Below, one piece after another: positions 1 to 8,789 of a DNA stretch of 64,000 nucleotides (its first letter is position 1; every line of letters starts with the position of its first letter). The notes under the pieces are model-generated. The model was not told the DNA's origin. It worked only from the letters and a program-made list of their open reading frames with translations, and made no database searches. The DNA comes from Solirubrobacter sp963724195 (GTDB lineage: Bacteria > Actinomycetota > Thermoleophilia > Solirubrobacterales > Solirubrobacteraceae), in assembly GCA_963724195.1 (NCBI GenBank), contig CAVRTQ010000012.1:62001-126000 (forward strand), given 5' to 3'. A program made the translations under genes and the position numbers.

Positions 1-785
1 CCGAGCGCGTAGGCCAGGATGAAGAGGCCGATGTCCGGGGCGCCGCCGCCGAACGCCTGGAACATGCACGCCAGGCTGGCGACGTCGAACGCGAAGTAGG
101 TGACCGAGCCGAAGATCAGCAGCGGGTCGCCGTGGAGCACCAGCGTGAGCGACGTGCGCACGCCGTCATGGGTGAAGCGCCAGACGCGCCACACGAGCCT
201 GCGGACGCGTCCTCCCGACGGCTCCTGCGGCGGACTGCTGCGCCCGAAGAGCACCACGAGCACGAACACGACCGCGATCGCCGCCGCGGGCAGCAGCGTC
301 ATGATCAGCGCCGCGTCCCCGGGCAGGATGCCGACCGCGGTCAGCCCGCCCGCGAAAATGATCGCGCCGAAGCTCACGGCGCTGGTGACGAGGAAGAGCG
401 CGGCGTGGCGCTGGGACGCGAGGTCGGCCGGCACGCCGAGGCGCGTCAGCACGTAGGCGCCGTAGGCCGGGCCGCCGGCGCCGCCCGCTGGGAGGAGGAC
501 GTTCGCGCCCTGCTCGGCCAGCCCGAGCACGAGCGCGCGCCGCCACGGCATCACGCGATCGAAGGCCGACCACAGCGCGCGCACGAAGCCGAGCATCGAG
601 AGCAGACGGAAGCCGGCGGCGGCCACGATCCAGCCGGGATCGGCGTTCGAGAACTCGCTCCGCACCTCGTCGATGCCGGGCAAGGCCGCGAGCGCGGCGA
701 CGGCCAGCACGGCCACGACGGCGAAGAACAGGCCGCGCTTCGCCACCCCGCGGAAGTCGATCCCTGCTTCGTGGGCGCCGGCCAT
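1..785 (-). CDS. LPG-synthase-like integral membrane protein (UPF0104 type), cut by window edge
   Basis: The frame read from the ATG at 785 is open to the window edge, so at least 261 residues are present and the C-terminus is missing. It begins MAGAHEAGIDFRG and has repeated hydrophobic segments, with the family-typical stretch LLPAGGAGGPAYGAYVL near residue 100. This resembles the flippase-like transmembrane region of lysylphosphatidylglycerol synthases, without any sign of the soluble synthase domain in the visible part. Such proteins are often of unknown substrate. A second, complete relative lies at 3752-4732. The divergent neighbour is a MarR-GNAT gene whose operator lies in the 48-bp gap. 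Confidence 0.75.
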   Translation of the reverse strand, partial: MAGAHEAGIDFRGVAKRGLFFAVVAVLAVAALAALPGIDEVRSEFSNADPGWIVAAAGFRLLSMLGFVRALWSAFDRVMPWRRALVLGLAEQGANVLLPAGGAGGPAYGAYVLTRLGVPADLASQRHAALFLVTSAVSFGAIIFAGGLTAVGILPGDAALIMTLLPAAAIAVVFVLVVLFGRSSPPQEPSGGRVRRLVWRVWRFTHDGVRTSLTLVLHGDPLLIFGSVTYFAFDVASLACMFQAFGGGAPDIGLFILAYAL

Positions 786-812
786 TCGCCCGTTAGGTTG
801 GCAGCGGCGCGA

Positions 813-832
813 TCTCTGACTAGAGTCAGAGA
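813..832. promoter_or_regulatory. Perfect 9-bp inverted repeat, likely MarR operator
   Basis: TCTCTGACT and AGTCAGAGA form perfect arms separated by AG. The repeat contains the hexamer TAGAGT (821-826), which sits 7 nt before the ATG at 834 and looks like a -10 box of a leaderless gene. A repressor bound here would cover the promoter, so autorepression by the adjacent MarR-type protein is the natural inference. It may also affect the divergent gene starting at 785. Confidence 0.75.
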
Positions 833-833
833 T

Positions 834-1712
834 ATGGACGAGGTGCAACGGGTTCGCTCCTTCAACCGCACGGTGACCGAGCGCGTGGGGGCGCTCATGG
901 ACTCGTATCTGGACCTCGGGCGGCCGCTGGGAGCCAATCGCGTGCTGTGGGAGGTGGGCACTCCGGTCGACGTCCGCGAGCTCCGGGCGCGCCTGAACCT
1001 GGACTCCGGCTACCTCAGCCGGCTGCTGCGGACGCTGGAGGCGGAGGGCCTGGTGCGCGTGGCGGCCGACGGCGTCGACCGGCGCCGGCGCAGCGTGCAC
1101 CTCACCGCCGCCGGCCGCAGCGAGCGCGTCCGGCTCGGGGAGCGCAGCGACGATCTCGCCCGCTCCTTCCTGGCCCCGCTCAGCGAGCGCCAAGCGGCAC
1201 AGCTCGTCGACGCGATGGCCACCGTCGAGCGCCTGCTCACGGCCGGGATCGTGGAGCTGGCGGCCGAAGACCCGACGAGCGAAGCGGCACGCGTGTGCCT
1301 CACGCGCTACTTCGCCGAGATCGACGAGCGCTTCGAGGCGGGATTCAGCGAGAACGTCGCGCTGCCGTTCGACTCAGGCGTGTTCATCGTCGCGCGCCTG
1401 CGCGGCGAGCCGATCGGGTGCGGCGCGCTCAAGACCGCCACGCCGCCCGAGATCAAACGCATGTGGGTCGCCCCGGAGGCGCGGGGGCTGGGCGTCGGCC
1501 GCCGCATCCTCGCCGAGCTCGAGCGGCACGCGGTGGAGCAGGGCGCCGCAGCGATCCGGCTGGAGACCAACCGCGTGCTCGGCGAGGCGCAGCAGCTCTA
1601 CCGCTCCTCCGGCTACGTCGAGGTCGAGCCGTTCAACGACGAGCCCTACGCGCACTACTGGTTCACGAAGACGTTGAAGCCGGGCACCTCGACGAACCCG
1701 AGCCGGGCGTAG
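834..1712 (+). CDS. MarR-type regulator fused to GNAT acetyltransferase
   Basis: 292 residues. The first ~150 form a winged-helix MarR-like domain (NRVLWEVGTPVDVRELR, then a recognition-helix region LDSGYLSRLLRTLEAEGLV). The C-terminal ~140 form a GNAT fold with the acetyl-CoA loop APEARGLGVGRRIL and the end motif YRSSGYVEVEPFND. This two-domain architecture is a known actinobacterial family in which the regulator presumably senses or modifies a small molecule; the substrate is unknown. The ATG at 834 is chosen because the open frame upstream is only a GC-rich extension, and because TAGAGT lies 7 nt upstream inside a palindromic operator. Its end overlaps the convergent GNAT gene. Confidence 0.88.
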   Translation: MDEVQRVRSFNRTVTERVGALMDSYLDLGRPLGANRVLWEVGTPVDVRELRARLNLDSGYLSRLLRTLEAEGLVRVAADGVDRRRRSVHLTAAGRSERVRLGERSDDLARSFLAPLSERQAAQLVDAMATVERLLTAGIVELAAEDPTSEAARVCLTRYFAEIDERFEAGFSENVALPFDSGVFIVARLRGEPIGCGALKTATPPEIKRMWVAPEARGLGVGRRILAELERHAVEQGAAAIRLETNRVLGEAQQLYRSSGYVEVEPFNDEPYAHYWFTKTLKPGTSTNPSRA

Positions 1713-2335
1713 AGCCGCGCGGCGGCGTCGTCGTCGGGGTGCAGATGGGCGAGCGTGGCGCCGCGCTCGAACCCACGCGCGATCAGCCACGAGGTGACCG
1801 CGGCCCCGATCCCGCGCCCGCGCGCCTCCGGGAGCACGGCGACGCCCGCGACGTACAGCGCCGGTCCCGCCTGCCCGTGGCTGAGGATCGAGTAGCCCGT
1901 CGCGACGGGTCGGTCGTCGAGGTACGCGAGCGCGGTCTCGTAGCCCGGAGCCCCGAACTGCGGCGCGAGCCATTCCCGCGCGGACACCTCGAACGCCGCC
2001 GCGTCGATCGCGACGACGGCGTCAAGGTCGTCGGCGACGCGGACGTCCGCGGGCGGCGCGGGGCGCAGCCGCTCGAGCCCCATCAGCCGTTTCTCGAAGA
2101 TGAACCGGCCGTGCGTCCACGGCAACTCGACCGGCACGCGCATCCCCCACGGCACGCCCAACGCGGCGTACCACGAGCGCGCGCCATCGACATCCGCGTC
2201 CGCCGCGAACACGTCGGCGTTGTTGTACTGCGGATGGTCGAGCCCACTCGCCATCAGTCGGATGCCGCGCAGCGAGGCCGCACCCGCGCGGAGCTCGCCG
2301 TGGACCTGCCACGCGTCTCCCTCGGCGGTGCGCAC
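1655..2335 (-). CDS. GNAT family N-acetyltransferase
   Basis: 226 residues from a GTG at 2335; an ATG at 2254 would shorten it by 27 residues. I prefer the GTG because the extra residues continue smoothly into the conserved-looking DHPQYNNADVF region. The C-terminal half is a standard GNAT domain: VAGVAVLPEARGRGIGAAV is the acetyl-CoA pyrophosphate loop and ARLYARLGFVEV the terminal strand. Substrate is unknown. The gene is divergent from the peroxiredoxin at 2387 and its 3' end overlaps the MarR-GNAT gene by 58 bp on the opposite strand. Confidence 0.8.
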   Translation of the reverse strand: MRTAEGDAWQVHGELRAGAASLRGIRLMASGLDHPQYNNADVFAADADVDGARSWYAALGVPWGMRVPVELPWTHGRFIFEKRLMGLERLRPAPPADVRVADDLDAVVAIDAAAFEVSAREWLAPQFGAPGYETALAYLDDRPVATGYSILSHGQAGPALYVAGVAVLPEARGRGIGAAVTSWLIARGFERGATLAHLHPDDDAAARLYARLGFVEVPGFNVFVNQ

Positions 2336-2386
2336 GCGCGCTGTAAACTCCCTAAAACCAGACCCCCTTTTAGGAGGAGCGACAAG

Positions 2387-3055
2387 ATGGCCGTGACGAT
2401 CGGTGATACCGCGCCGGATTTTGAGGCGGAGACTACAGAGGGCACGATCAACTTCCACGAGTGGCTCGGCGACTCGTGGGGCGTGCTGTTCTCGCACCCG
2501 CGCGCGTTCACGCCGGTGTGCACGACCGAGCTCGGTTACCTGGCCTCGATCAAGGGTGAATTCGACGCGCGCGGCGTGAAGATCATCGGCATCTCCGTCG
2601 ACCCCGCCGAGAACAACATCGGCTGGTCGAAGGACATCGAGGAGACGCAGGGCACGGCCCCGAACTACCCGATCATCGGCGACAGCGACTTCAAGGTCGC
2701 CAAGGCCTACGGGATGCTGCCGGCCGAGGTCGAGGGTGAGGCCACCGAGCGCACCCCGGCGCAGAACGCGACCGTCCGCAACGTGTACGTGATCGGCCCG
2801 GACAAGAAGATCAAGCTGGTGCTCATCTATCCGATGACGACCGGCCGCAACTTCGACGAGGTCCTGCGCGTGATCGACTCGCTGCAGCTGACCGCGAACC
2901 ACGCCGTCGCCACGCCCGCCCAGTGGCAGCCGGGCGAGGACGTCATCATCGCCGGCTCGGTGTCCAACGACGCCGCCAAGGAGAAGTACCCGGAGGGCTG
3001 GAAGGAGCCGAAGCCGTACATCCGGATCGTTCCGGCCCCTACGGCGGCGAGCTAA
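2387..3055 (+). CDS. 1-Cys peroxiredoxin (Prx6 subfamily)
   Basis: 222 residues. The peroxidatic cysteine lies in HPRAFTPVCTTELGYL (about residue 45), the Prx6-type active-site motif, and there is no obvious resolving cysteine, so it should reduce hydroperoxides with an external thiol or other reductant. The long C-terminal dimerisation region (YPMTTGRNFDEVLRVIDSLQ, then EDVIIAGSVSNDAAKEKYP) matches the subfamily. Unlike many neighbours it has a conventional leader: TAAACT at 2344-2349 as a probable -10 box and a strong AGGAGG about ten bases before the ATG. Its end overlaps the convergent alkA-like gene by 17 bp. Confidence 0.93.
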   Translation: MAVTIGDTAPDFEAETTEGTINFHEWLGDSWGVLFSHPRAFTPVCTTELGYLASIKGEFDARGVKIIGISVDPAENNIGWSKDIEETQGTAPNYPIIGDSDFKVAKAYGMLPAEVEGEATERTPAQNATVRNVYVIGPDKKIKLVLIYPMTTGRNFDEVLRVIDSLQLTANHAVATPAQWQPGEDVIIAGSVSNDAAKEKYPEGWKEPKPYIRIVPAPTAAS

Positions 3056-3755
3056 GGCTTCGCCAGAGGTGCACGACGGCGTACGCGCGGAACGGTCGCC
3101 AGCGTTCCGCGTCAACCGCGCCGTCGTGCAGCGCGTGGCGCACGCCGAGGTCGGTCGGCAGCCACGCGTCGCGGTCGCCGAGCGCCCGCATGTTCACGTA
3201 GGTCTGCGTCCACGGCCCGATCCCGCGCAGATCGATCAGGCGGTCGAGCGGCTGCCCGGCGAGTGAGCGCAGCGTGTCCCGGCGCGTCGCCGGCATCGCG
3301 AACGCGCTGTCGGGCGCGCCCGCGATGGCTTCCAGCGTCGGGAAGCGGTGCGTGACCGCGCCGACCGGGCGCTCCAGCGGCTCCCCCACCGCGGCCACGA
3401 GCCGCCCCGCGTGCGTGGCGGCGGCCTGGATCGAGATCTGCTGGCCGAGCACGGCCCGCACCGCGATCTCCTCGCCGTCCACGCAGCCCGGCACCCGCGT
3501 GCCCGCGTCGTAGCCCGGCAGGTCGATCCGCGCCGCGATCTCGGCCGCGGGCGCGTCGAGGTCGAGCAGCCCCGACACGTCGTGGCTGGCGTCGAAGCCC
3601 TCGGGATGCGGCCGGAGTTCGACGACGTCGCCGTCGGGCAGGCTGCGGCGATAGACGCCATCGACGTACTCCTCCACGCCCGGCACCATCCGCCGGACCA
3701 GGAAGTCGAGCAGCGCCGCGCCGTCGTACGGCTGCTCCGCGGCGCGCAGGATCAC
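3039..3755 (-). CDS. alkA: DNA-3-methyladenine glycosylase II (AlkA-like)
   Basis: 238 residues from a GTG at 3755. The start overlaps the upstream stop as GTGA, indicating translational coupling to the membrane-protein gene at 3752-4732. An AlkA N-domain-like part (residues ~1-75) precedes the HhH-GPD glycosylase domain: VRAVLGQQISIQAAATHAGR, then the hairpin LRGIGPWTQTYVNMRAL, then the catalytic aspartate in WLPTDLGVRHAL. It should excise alkylated bases in base-excision repair. There is no Ada methyltransferase domain. A second alkylation-repair gene (AlkD-like) lies at 8790. Confidence 0.88.
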   Translation of the reverse strand: MILRAAEQPYDGAALLDFLVRRMVPGVEEYVDGVYRRSLPDGDVVELRPHPEGFDASHDVSGLLDLDAPAAEIAARIDLPGYDAGTRVPGCVDGEEIAVRAVLGQQISIQAAATHAGRLVAAVGEPLERPVGAVTHRFPTLEAIAGAPDSAFAMPATRRDTLRSLAGQPLDRLIDLRGIGPWTQTYVNMRALGDRDAWLPTDLGVRHALHDGAVDAERWRPFRAYAVVHLWRSLSSPP

Positions 3756-4732
3756 GCGGACGCTTCCGCGGCCTTCTCCGCCTCCCGCTGCGCCTTGCCG
3801 GCCGCGATGACCTCCTTGAACGAGCGGAAGCGGAAGATCCGCGTGAGCGCGACGAGGCCGATCACGAACGTGAGCGCCGCGATCGCGATCTGCTGGCCGA
3901 CGGAGTACGCCGCGACCGTCGCGCCGCTGCCGAAGACCTTCACCAGCAGCGCCTGCTGCACGCCCGCGCCGCCGGGCGTGAACGGGACGAGCGCCGCGAC
4001 CGCGTTCACGCCCAGCACGAGCAGCACGTTGCTCACCGAACCGCCGACATTGAACGCCTCCAGCAGGCACCAGAACGCGGCGAAGCGGAACAGCCAGCCC
4101 GCGAACTGCACGAGCCACACCTCGCGGAAGTAGCGCCGGCGGTCGCTCATGATCGTCAGGCCCTGGCGCACGCGCGCCCAGAACCGGGTCACGCGCGCCG
4201 ACAGCAGCGCGAAGCCCACGAGCACGGCGATCCCCAGCACCGTCAGCAGGAACAGCGTGAAGCGCGGGTTGGAGGCGAAGAACGCGAGGTCGAAGGCCGG
4301 CAGCGACGAGAAGTCCGGCGGCTTCGGGAAGACGCCCTGGCTGAACGCGTACGCCAGCACGGGCACGGCGATCGTGAGGTCGAAGATGAACTCGATGCTG
4401 AACGCGGCGGCGATGGCCGGATAGCTCGAGTTCGGCACCGACGTCTTGGTCAGGAAGAGGCGGATCACGTCACCGCCGCGGGCGGGGATGACGGCGTTGA
4501 AGCCGTAGCCCGCGAAGTACGCGCCCCAGATGCGCTTGAACTCGATCTTGGAGTCGGGATAGGCGGCACGCAGGATGTGGAACGAGGCGCGCGCCCGCAG
4601 CGTGAGGTAGGTCGTGAAGAACACCAGCGCCAGGAACAGCGGGATCCACTGCACGCCGGCCAGGTTCGAGAAGAACGACCCGACCGCGTCGAAGAAGGAC
4701 GAGAACGAATCGCCGATGCTTGCGAAGGTCAC
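3752..4732 (-). CDS. LPG-synthase-like integral membrane protein (UPF0104 type)
   Basis: 326 residues from a GTG at 4732, six bases downstream of the preceding MFS stop codon. Multiple hydrophobic segments are visible (for example WIPLFLALVFFTTYLTL near the start) together with the family signatures GYGFNAVIPARGGDVIR and ALVPFTPGGAGVQQALLV. Proteins of this type share the flippase-like membrane region of lysylphosphatidylglycerol synthases but lack the soluble transferase; the substrate is unknown. It sits between a broken MFS gene and an AlkA-like gene, apparently in one transcript. It is a distant relative of the partial gene at 1-785. Confidence 0.82.
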   Translation of the reverse strand: MTFASIGDSFSSFFDAVGSFFSNLAGVQWIPLFLALVFFTTYLTLRARASFHILRAAYPDSKIEFKRIWGAYFAGYGFNAVIPARGGDVIRLFLTKTSVPNSSYPAIAAAFSIEFIFDLTIAVPVLAYAFSQGVFPKPPDFSSLPAFDLAFFASNPRFTLFLLTVLGIAVLVGFALLSARVTRFWARVRQGLTIMSDRRRYFREVWLVQFAGWLFRFAAFWCLLEAFNVGGSVSNVLLVLGVNAVAALVPFTPGGAGVQQALLVKVFGSGATVAAYSVGQQIAIAALTFVIGLVALTRIFRFRSFKEVIAAGKAQREAEKAAEASA

Positions 4733-4737
4733 TGCTA

Positions 4738-5842
4738 CTAGCGTGCCATGCGCAGCGGTGCGATGAAGACGCCGGCGACCGCGGCCAGGATCCCCGCGCC
4801 CAGGAATCCGAGCCGCGGATCGACGTGGTAGAGCGGGAGCCACATCACGCGGAGCGACCGCGTTGCCCGCGAATTTGAAGGCGCTGACGACCGACGTCCC
4901 GCCCGCCCGGTTGCCCGGCACGGCCTCGACCGTGAGCACGTTGATGCCCGCCCACATCAGCGCGGAGCCGAGCCCGATCGCGAACCACAGCGCGCCCAGC
5001 GCGAGCGCGGAGGGCGCGAAGCCGAGCGCGACGACCAGCACGGAGCAGATCGCGATGCCGACGAAGATGACCGGCGTGCGGCCGAAGCGGTCCACGGCGT
5101 CGCCCGCCGCCCGGCCCAGCAGCATCCCGGCCACGCCGAACCCGGCGAGCAGGACGCCGCGCAGGATCGAGCCGAGCCCGAACTCGTCGGCCGCCTCGAC
5201 GGCGACGAGGAACCCGATGCCGGTCACGCCCGCGTAGCCGGTGAACGCCGCGCCGCTGAGCAGACCGACGCGGCGGGTGAACGCGGCGCGCAGCCGCGGG
5301 GGCGTGTCGCGCCGTTCGGCGTCGTGCGGCGGGAACAGCGCGAGGCCGAGCGCGACGACCACCTGGCTCAAGAACGCGAAGCGCCAGTCCACCGCGCCGA
5401 AGAGCCCGCCCCCGAGCGGGGCGAGCGCGATCGCCGCGGTCTGCACGGCGGCGAACGTGCCGACGGCGCGTCCGAGCTGGCCCGGTGGGACGAGGTCGGC
5501 CAGCCCGGCGAGCAGGAGCGGCGTGAGGAACGCGTTCGCGGTGCCCTGCAGGGCCCGGATGACGATGAAGGTCTCCAGGCTCGGCGAGAAGGCCGCGGCG
5601 AACGAGAGCAGCGCGTAGGCGAGGAACGCGGTGCGCACCACCTTCCGGCGCCCGATCCGCTCGCCGATCGTCCCCGACACGAGCTGGAAGACGGCGAAGG
5701 GGATCAGGTAGGCCGGGAGCGTCGCCGCGACGCCGGCCGTGGTGGCGTCGAACGCGTCGCGCAACTGCGGGACGAGCACGGCCACCACGCCTCCGCCGAA
5801 CGGGCCCAGGAAGCCGCCGATGTAGAACGGGAGCGCGCGCAC
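4738..5842 (-). pseudogene. MFS transporter, one frameshift near the C-terminus
   Basis: From a GTG at 5842 the protein begins VRALPFYIGGFLGPFGGG and shows a typical major-facilitator layout, including the loop-2/3 motif GERIGRRKVVR and about twelve hydrophobic segments. Near 4849 the frame breaks after SAFKFAGNAVAP. Removing one base restores VMWLPLYHVDPRLGFLG and a natural end at 4738. The indel may be a sequence error or a real late truncation of the last membrane helix. TAAGTC lies 7 nt before the GTG and shares its TA with the -10 box of the divergent gene. Substrate is unknown, possibly drug efflux. Confidence 0.78.
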
Positions 5843-5849
5843 GGCTGAG

Positions 5850-5859
5850 GACTTACCCT
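5850..5859. promoter_or_regulatory. Overlapping divergent -10 boxes (imperfect on minus strand)
   Basis: In the 26-bp gap between starts 5842 (minus) and 5869 (plus), plus-strand TACCCT (5854-5859) and minus-strand TAAGTC (5850-5855) share the TA at 5854-5855. Spacers to the start codons are 9 and 7 nt, consistent with leaderless divergent transcripts. Confidence 0.5.
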
Positions 5860-5868
5860 GGCACGCTG

Positions 5869-6312
5869 ATGTTCCGGCGCAAGGCGATCGCACCCGACGG
5901 TTCGAAGTGGAAGCTCGGCCGCCGCTGGTTCCCCCGGCGCGACGGCTGGGACGGCGTGGACACGGGCGACCTCCCCTTCCCGGACCTCGGCGACGCCGAC
6001 GACATCCTCGGCGCGATCCTGCTCGCCGTCTTCGCCGTGATCGCCGTCGTCTTCCTCGCGCTGCTGCTGTTCAACGTGGTCGTGCTGGCGATCGAGCTCA
6101 CGATCCTCATCCTCGGGCTGCTCATCGGGCTCTTCTCGCGCGTCGTGCTGCGCAAGCCGTGGACGGTGTTCGCGATCTCCGGTCCCACCGTCGAGGAGCG
6201 CCACATCGTCGGCTGGCGCGCGAGCCGGCGCGCGATCGACGAGCTGGCGGGCGAGATCGAGTCAGGCCGGCTTCAGCTCGCGCTGCACCACCGGCGACGA
6301 CTGGATGATTGA
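5869..6312 (+). CDS. Small integral membrane protein, unknown function
   Basis: 147 residues. A charged, Trp-rich N-terminus (KWKLGRRWFPRRDGWDG) and an acidic linker precede a long hydrophobic stretch at residues ~48-95 that probably forms two membrane segments, followed by the soluble tail TVEERHIVGWRASRRAIDEL. I do not recognise the family from memory with confidence. The tail overlaps the convergent Lrp-type gene by 51 bp, so the true end could be earlier if an indel is present. TACCCT lies 9 nt before the ATG. Confidence 0.7.
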   Translation: MFRRKAIAPDGSKWKLGRRWFPRRDGWDGVDTGDLPFPDLGDADDILGAILLAVFAVIAVVFLALLLFNVVVLAIELTILILGLLIGLFSRVVLRKPWTVFAISGPTVEERHIVGWRASRRAIDELAGEIESGRLQLALHHRRRLDD

Positions 6313-6717
6313 CGTCGTCGTCTGCCCGTAGGGCGTGAAGCAGTCGATGACCTCCTCGAGGTGCTCGACGTCGCGCACGTGGACGCGCATGTAGAAGCAG
6401 TCCTCGCCGGTCACGCGGTGGCACTCGGCGACCTCGGGCGTGGCTCGCGCGACCTCCGCGACCTTGGGGATCTGGCGCGGCGCCGGGCGCATGCGGATGA
6501 TCGCGGCGAGCGTGAAGCCGAGCGCGCGGGGGTTCACGTCGGCGCGGTAGCCGGCGATCGTGCCGTCGCGCTCGAGCCGGGCCAGGCGCTCGGCGACGGC
6601 GGGCGCGGAGAGGCCGACGCGGCGACCGAGCTCGGCCTGGCTGATCCGGGCGTCCTGCTGCAGCTCCGACAGCAATCGAAGGTTCGTGACGTCGAGCGCC
6701 CCATTTTCCGAAGGCAT
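6262..6717 (-). CDS. Lrp/AsnC family transcriptional regulator
   Basis: 151 residues. An N-terminal AsnC-type helix-turn-helix (LLSELQQDARISQAELGRRV, then LSAPAVAERLARLERDGTI) is followed by a RAM ligand-binding domain (CHRVTGEDCFYMRVHVRDVE). Such proteins usually sense amino acids and often control a neighbouring transporter; the divergent EamA-type exporter gene at 6783 is the obvious candidate target. The ATG at 6717 is preferred over upstream alternatives because TATTCT (minus strand, 6725-6730) lies exactly 7 nt before it, as in other apparently leaderless genes here. Confidence 0.9.
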   Translation of the reverse strand: MPSENGALDVTNLRLLSELQQDARISQAELGRRVGLSAPAVAERLARLERDGTIAGYRADVNPRALGFTLAAIIRMRPAPRQIPKVAEVARATPEVAECHRVTGEDCFYMRVHVRDVEHLEEVIDCFTPYGQTTTSIIQSSPVVQRELKPA

Positions 6718-6782
6718 AGCGCAAAGAATAGCTTCGATCAGCCCTTCCGTAGCGACGGATTCCCGACGATCCTGTTCCACTG

Positions 6783-7677
6783 ATGGCCGCTCGCCTTCCG
6801 TTCGTCGTCAGCGCCGTGTTCCACTACCTGGGTCCGGCCTTTGCCGTGCTGCTGTTCGTGCGCGTGGACGTGCTGGGCGTGGCGTGGCTGCGGATCGCCG
6901 CGGCGGCGCTCGTCTTCGCGCTCTGGCGCCGGCCATGGGCGTTGCTGCGCGACCGCGACGTGATCGCGTGGGGCGCGGTGCTGGCGGCGATGAACTGCTG
7001 CTTCTACCTCGCGATCGACCGGTTGCCGCTGGCGACCGTGGCCGCGATCGAGTTCCTGCCCGTGATCGCGCTGGCGGCGCTGGGCGCGCGTTCGAAGCGC
7101 AACGTCGCGGCGCTTGCTGCTGGCCGTGCCGGGCGTGTACCTGCTCACGGGCCTCCAGCTCGAGGTCGAGCCGCTCGGCGTGATCCTGGCGCTGGCGAAC
7201 GCCGGGCTGTTCGCCGCCTACATCGTGCTGGCGCACCGGGTCGCTTCCCGCGGCGTGGGCGTCGACGGGCTGGCGGCGTCGATGCTCGTCGCGTTCGTGT
7301 TCGTCACGCCGATGGCGGGCTGGGCCGCGGTGCCCGCGTTCGGGGACCCGGTCGCGATCCTGGCCGGGATCGGCGTCGGGATCTCCTCCTCGGTGATCCC
7401 GTACGTCGCCGACCAGGTGGCGATGAAGCGGCTCACGCGCGCCGGCTACGCGCTGATGGTGTCGCTGCTCCCGGCGACGGCCACGGTGATCGGCCTGATC
7501 GTGCTCTCCCAGGTGCCGTCGGTGCGCGACGCGCTCGGGATCGCGCTGGTCATCGCGGGGGTGGCGCTCCATCGCGAGCCCACGCCTCCGCCAGCCGGAT
7601 CACCACCGCCGCAGCCGCAGCCATCTCCTGCACTGAGGCCCATTCCCGCCGCGAGTGGTAGTCGTGGCCACCCGTGA
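6783..7677 (+). pseudogene. EamA/DMT family exporter, one frameshift
   Basis: The first part (FHYLGPAFAVLLFVRVDVLG) and the second part (PGVYLLTGLQLEVEPLGV, then SSVIPYVADQVAMKRLTRA) are the two halves of a ten-helix EamA transporter of the RhtA-like kind, often exporting amino acids or metabolites. They are in different frames; removing one base around 7113 (GCGCTTG) joins them. The last ~40 residues are Pro-rich and run antisense through the end of pepT, so the natural end is probably near 7580. The divergent Lrp-type regulator is a likely controller. Confidence 0.8.
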
Positions 7678-8788
7678 ACAGGTTCGGGGTCGGGAGGCCC
7701 ATCGCGCTCAGGCGTGAGCCGTCCGTGCCGCCGCGGATCGGGGTGCGGATGAGCTTGATGCCCTCGGCGCGGATCGCCTCCTCGGCCGCGGTCACGGCCC
7801 GCGGGAACGCGTCGATGTAGCGGCGCATGTTCGGGTACTGCGGCGTGACCTCGACCTCGAGCCGCGCGCCGGGGTGGCGGGCGACGGTCTCCTCGGCGGT
7901 CTTGCGCAGCAGCGCGGTGTGGGCGTGGAGCTTGTCGTCGTCGAAGTCGCGGACGATCGCGCGGACCTCGGTGAGGCCGGAGCCGCCGCTGAGCTCGTAG
8001 ACGTGGATGAAGCCGTCCAGGCCCTCGGTGCGTTCGGGGGTGAGCTCCGGCGGGAGCGCGGCGACGATCTCGGCCGCGATCCGGGTGGCGTTGACGAGCA
8101 CGTCCTTCGCCCAACCGGGGTGCGCGTCCACGCCGTGGATGGTGAGGATGACCTCCTCGGCGCTGAACGTCTCGTCCTGCAGCTCACCCAGGTCCGAGCC
8201 GTCCAGCGTGTAGGCGCAGACGGCGCCGAAGCGCTCGACGTCGAACAGCGTCGCACCCTCGCCGATCTCCTCGTCGGGGGTGAAGCAGATGCGCAGCGTC
8301 GGGCGCGGGAGGTCGGGGTTGGCGGCCAGGTGCGCGACCGCGGTCATGATCTCGGCCACGCCCGCCTTGTCGTCGGCGCCGAGCAGCGTGTCGCCGGAGG
8401 AGGTCACGATGTCGTGGCCCGCGGGCGCGTCGACGATCGTGCCGTTGTGCGGCAGCTCGATCGGACCGCCGGGGTGATCGCGGTGCACGAGCGGCTGGAC
8501 GTTCGCGCCGGGCGCGTCGGGGCTCGTGTCCACGTGGGCGATCAGGCCGATCGTCGGGCCGGTGCCGGGCAGGGTGGCGGTGACGTACCCGTTCTCGTCC
8601 AGCGCGGCATCCGTGAGGCCGATCGCGGTGAGCTCTTCGACGAGCAGCCGGGCGAGGTCGAGTTGTCCCGGCGTGCTCGGCGACCGCGTGCGCTCACGCG
8701 TGGACTGGGTGTCGATGCGGACGTAGCGCTGGAAGCGCTCGAGCAGGTCAGGGGCGAGCTTCTCGGCCAAAGGCGATGTGAACGTCAC
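7550..8788 (-). CDS. pepT: Peptidase T (tripeptide aminopeptidase)
   Basis: 412 residues, the usual PepT length. M20-family zinc sites are visible in order: HVDTSPD (~residue 86), GADDKAG, the catalytic pair in TPDEEIGEG, TLDGSDLGEL, and near the C-terminus RGGTDGSRLSAMGLPTPN and GGHDYHSRREW. It should remove N-terminal residues from tripeptides in the cytoplasm. The GTG start at 8788 lies inside a very tight divergent arrangement with the AlkD-like gene: the start codons are essentially adjacent and no separate promoter is obvious between them. Confidence 0.94.
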   Translation of the reverse strand: MTFTSPLAEKLAPDLLERFQRYVRIDTQSTRERTRSPSTPGQLDLARLLVEELTAIGLTDAALDENGYVTATLPGTGPTIGLIAHVDTSPDAPGANVQPLVHRDHPGGPIELPHNGTIVDAPAGHDIVTSSGDTLLGADDKAGVAEIMTAVAHLAANPDLPRPTLRICFTPDEEIGEGATLFDVERFGAVCAYTLDGSDLGELQDETFSAEEVILTIHGVDAHPGWAKDVLVNATRIAAEIVAALPPELTPERTEGLDGFIHVYELSGGSGLTEVRAIVRDFDDDKLHAHTALLRKTAEETVARHPGARLEVEVTPQYPNMRRYIDAFPRAVTAAEEAIRAEGIKLIRTPIRGGTDGSRLSAMGLPTPNLFTGGHDYHSRREWASVQEMAAAAAVVIRLAEAWARDGAPPPR

Positions 8789-8789
8789 G

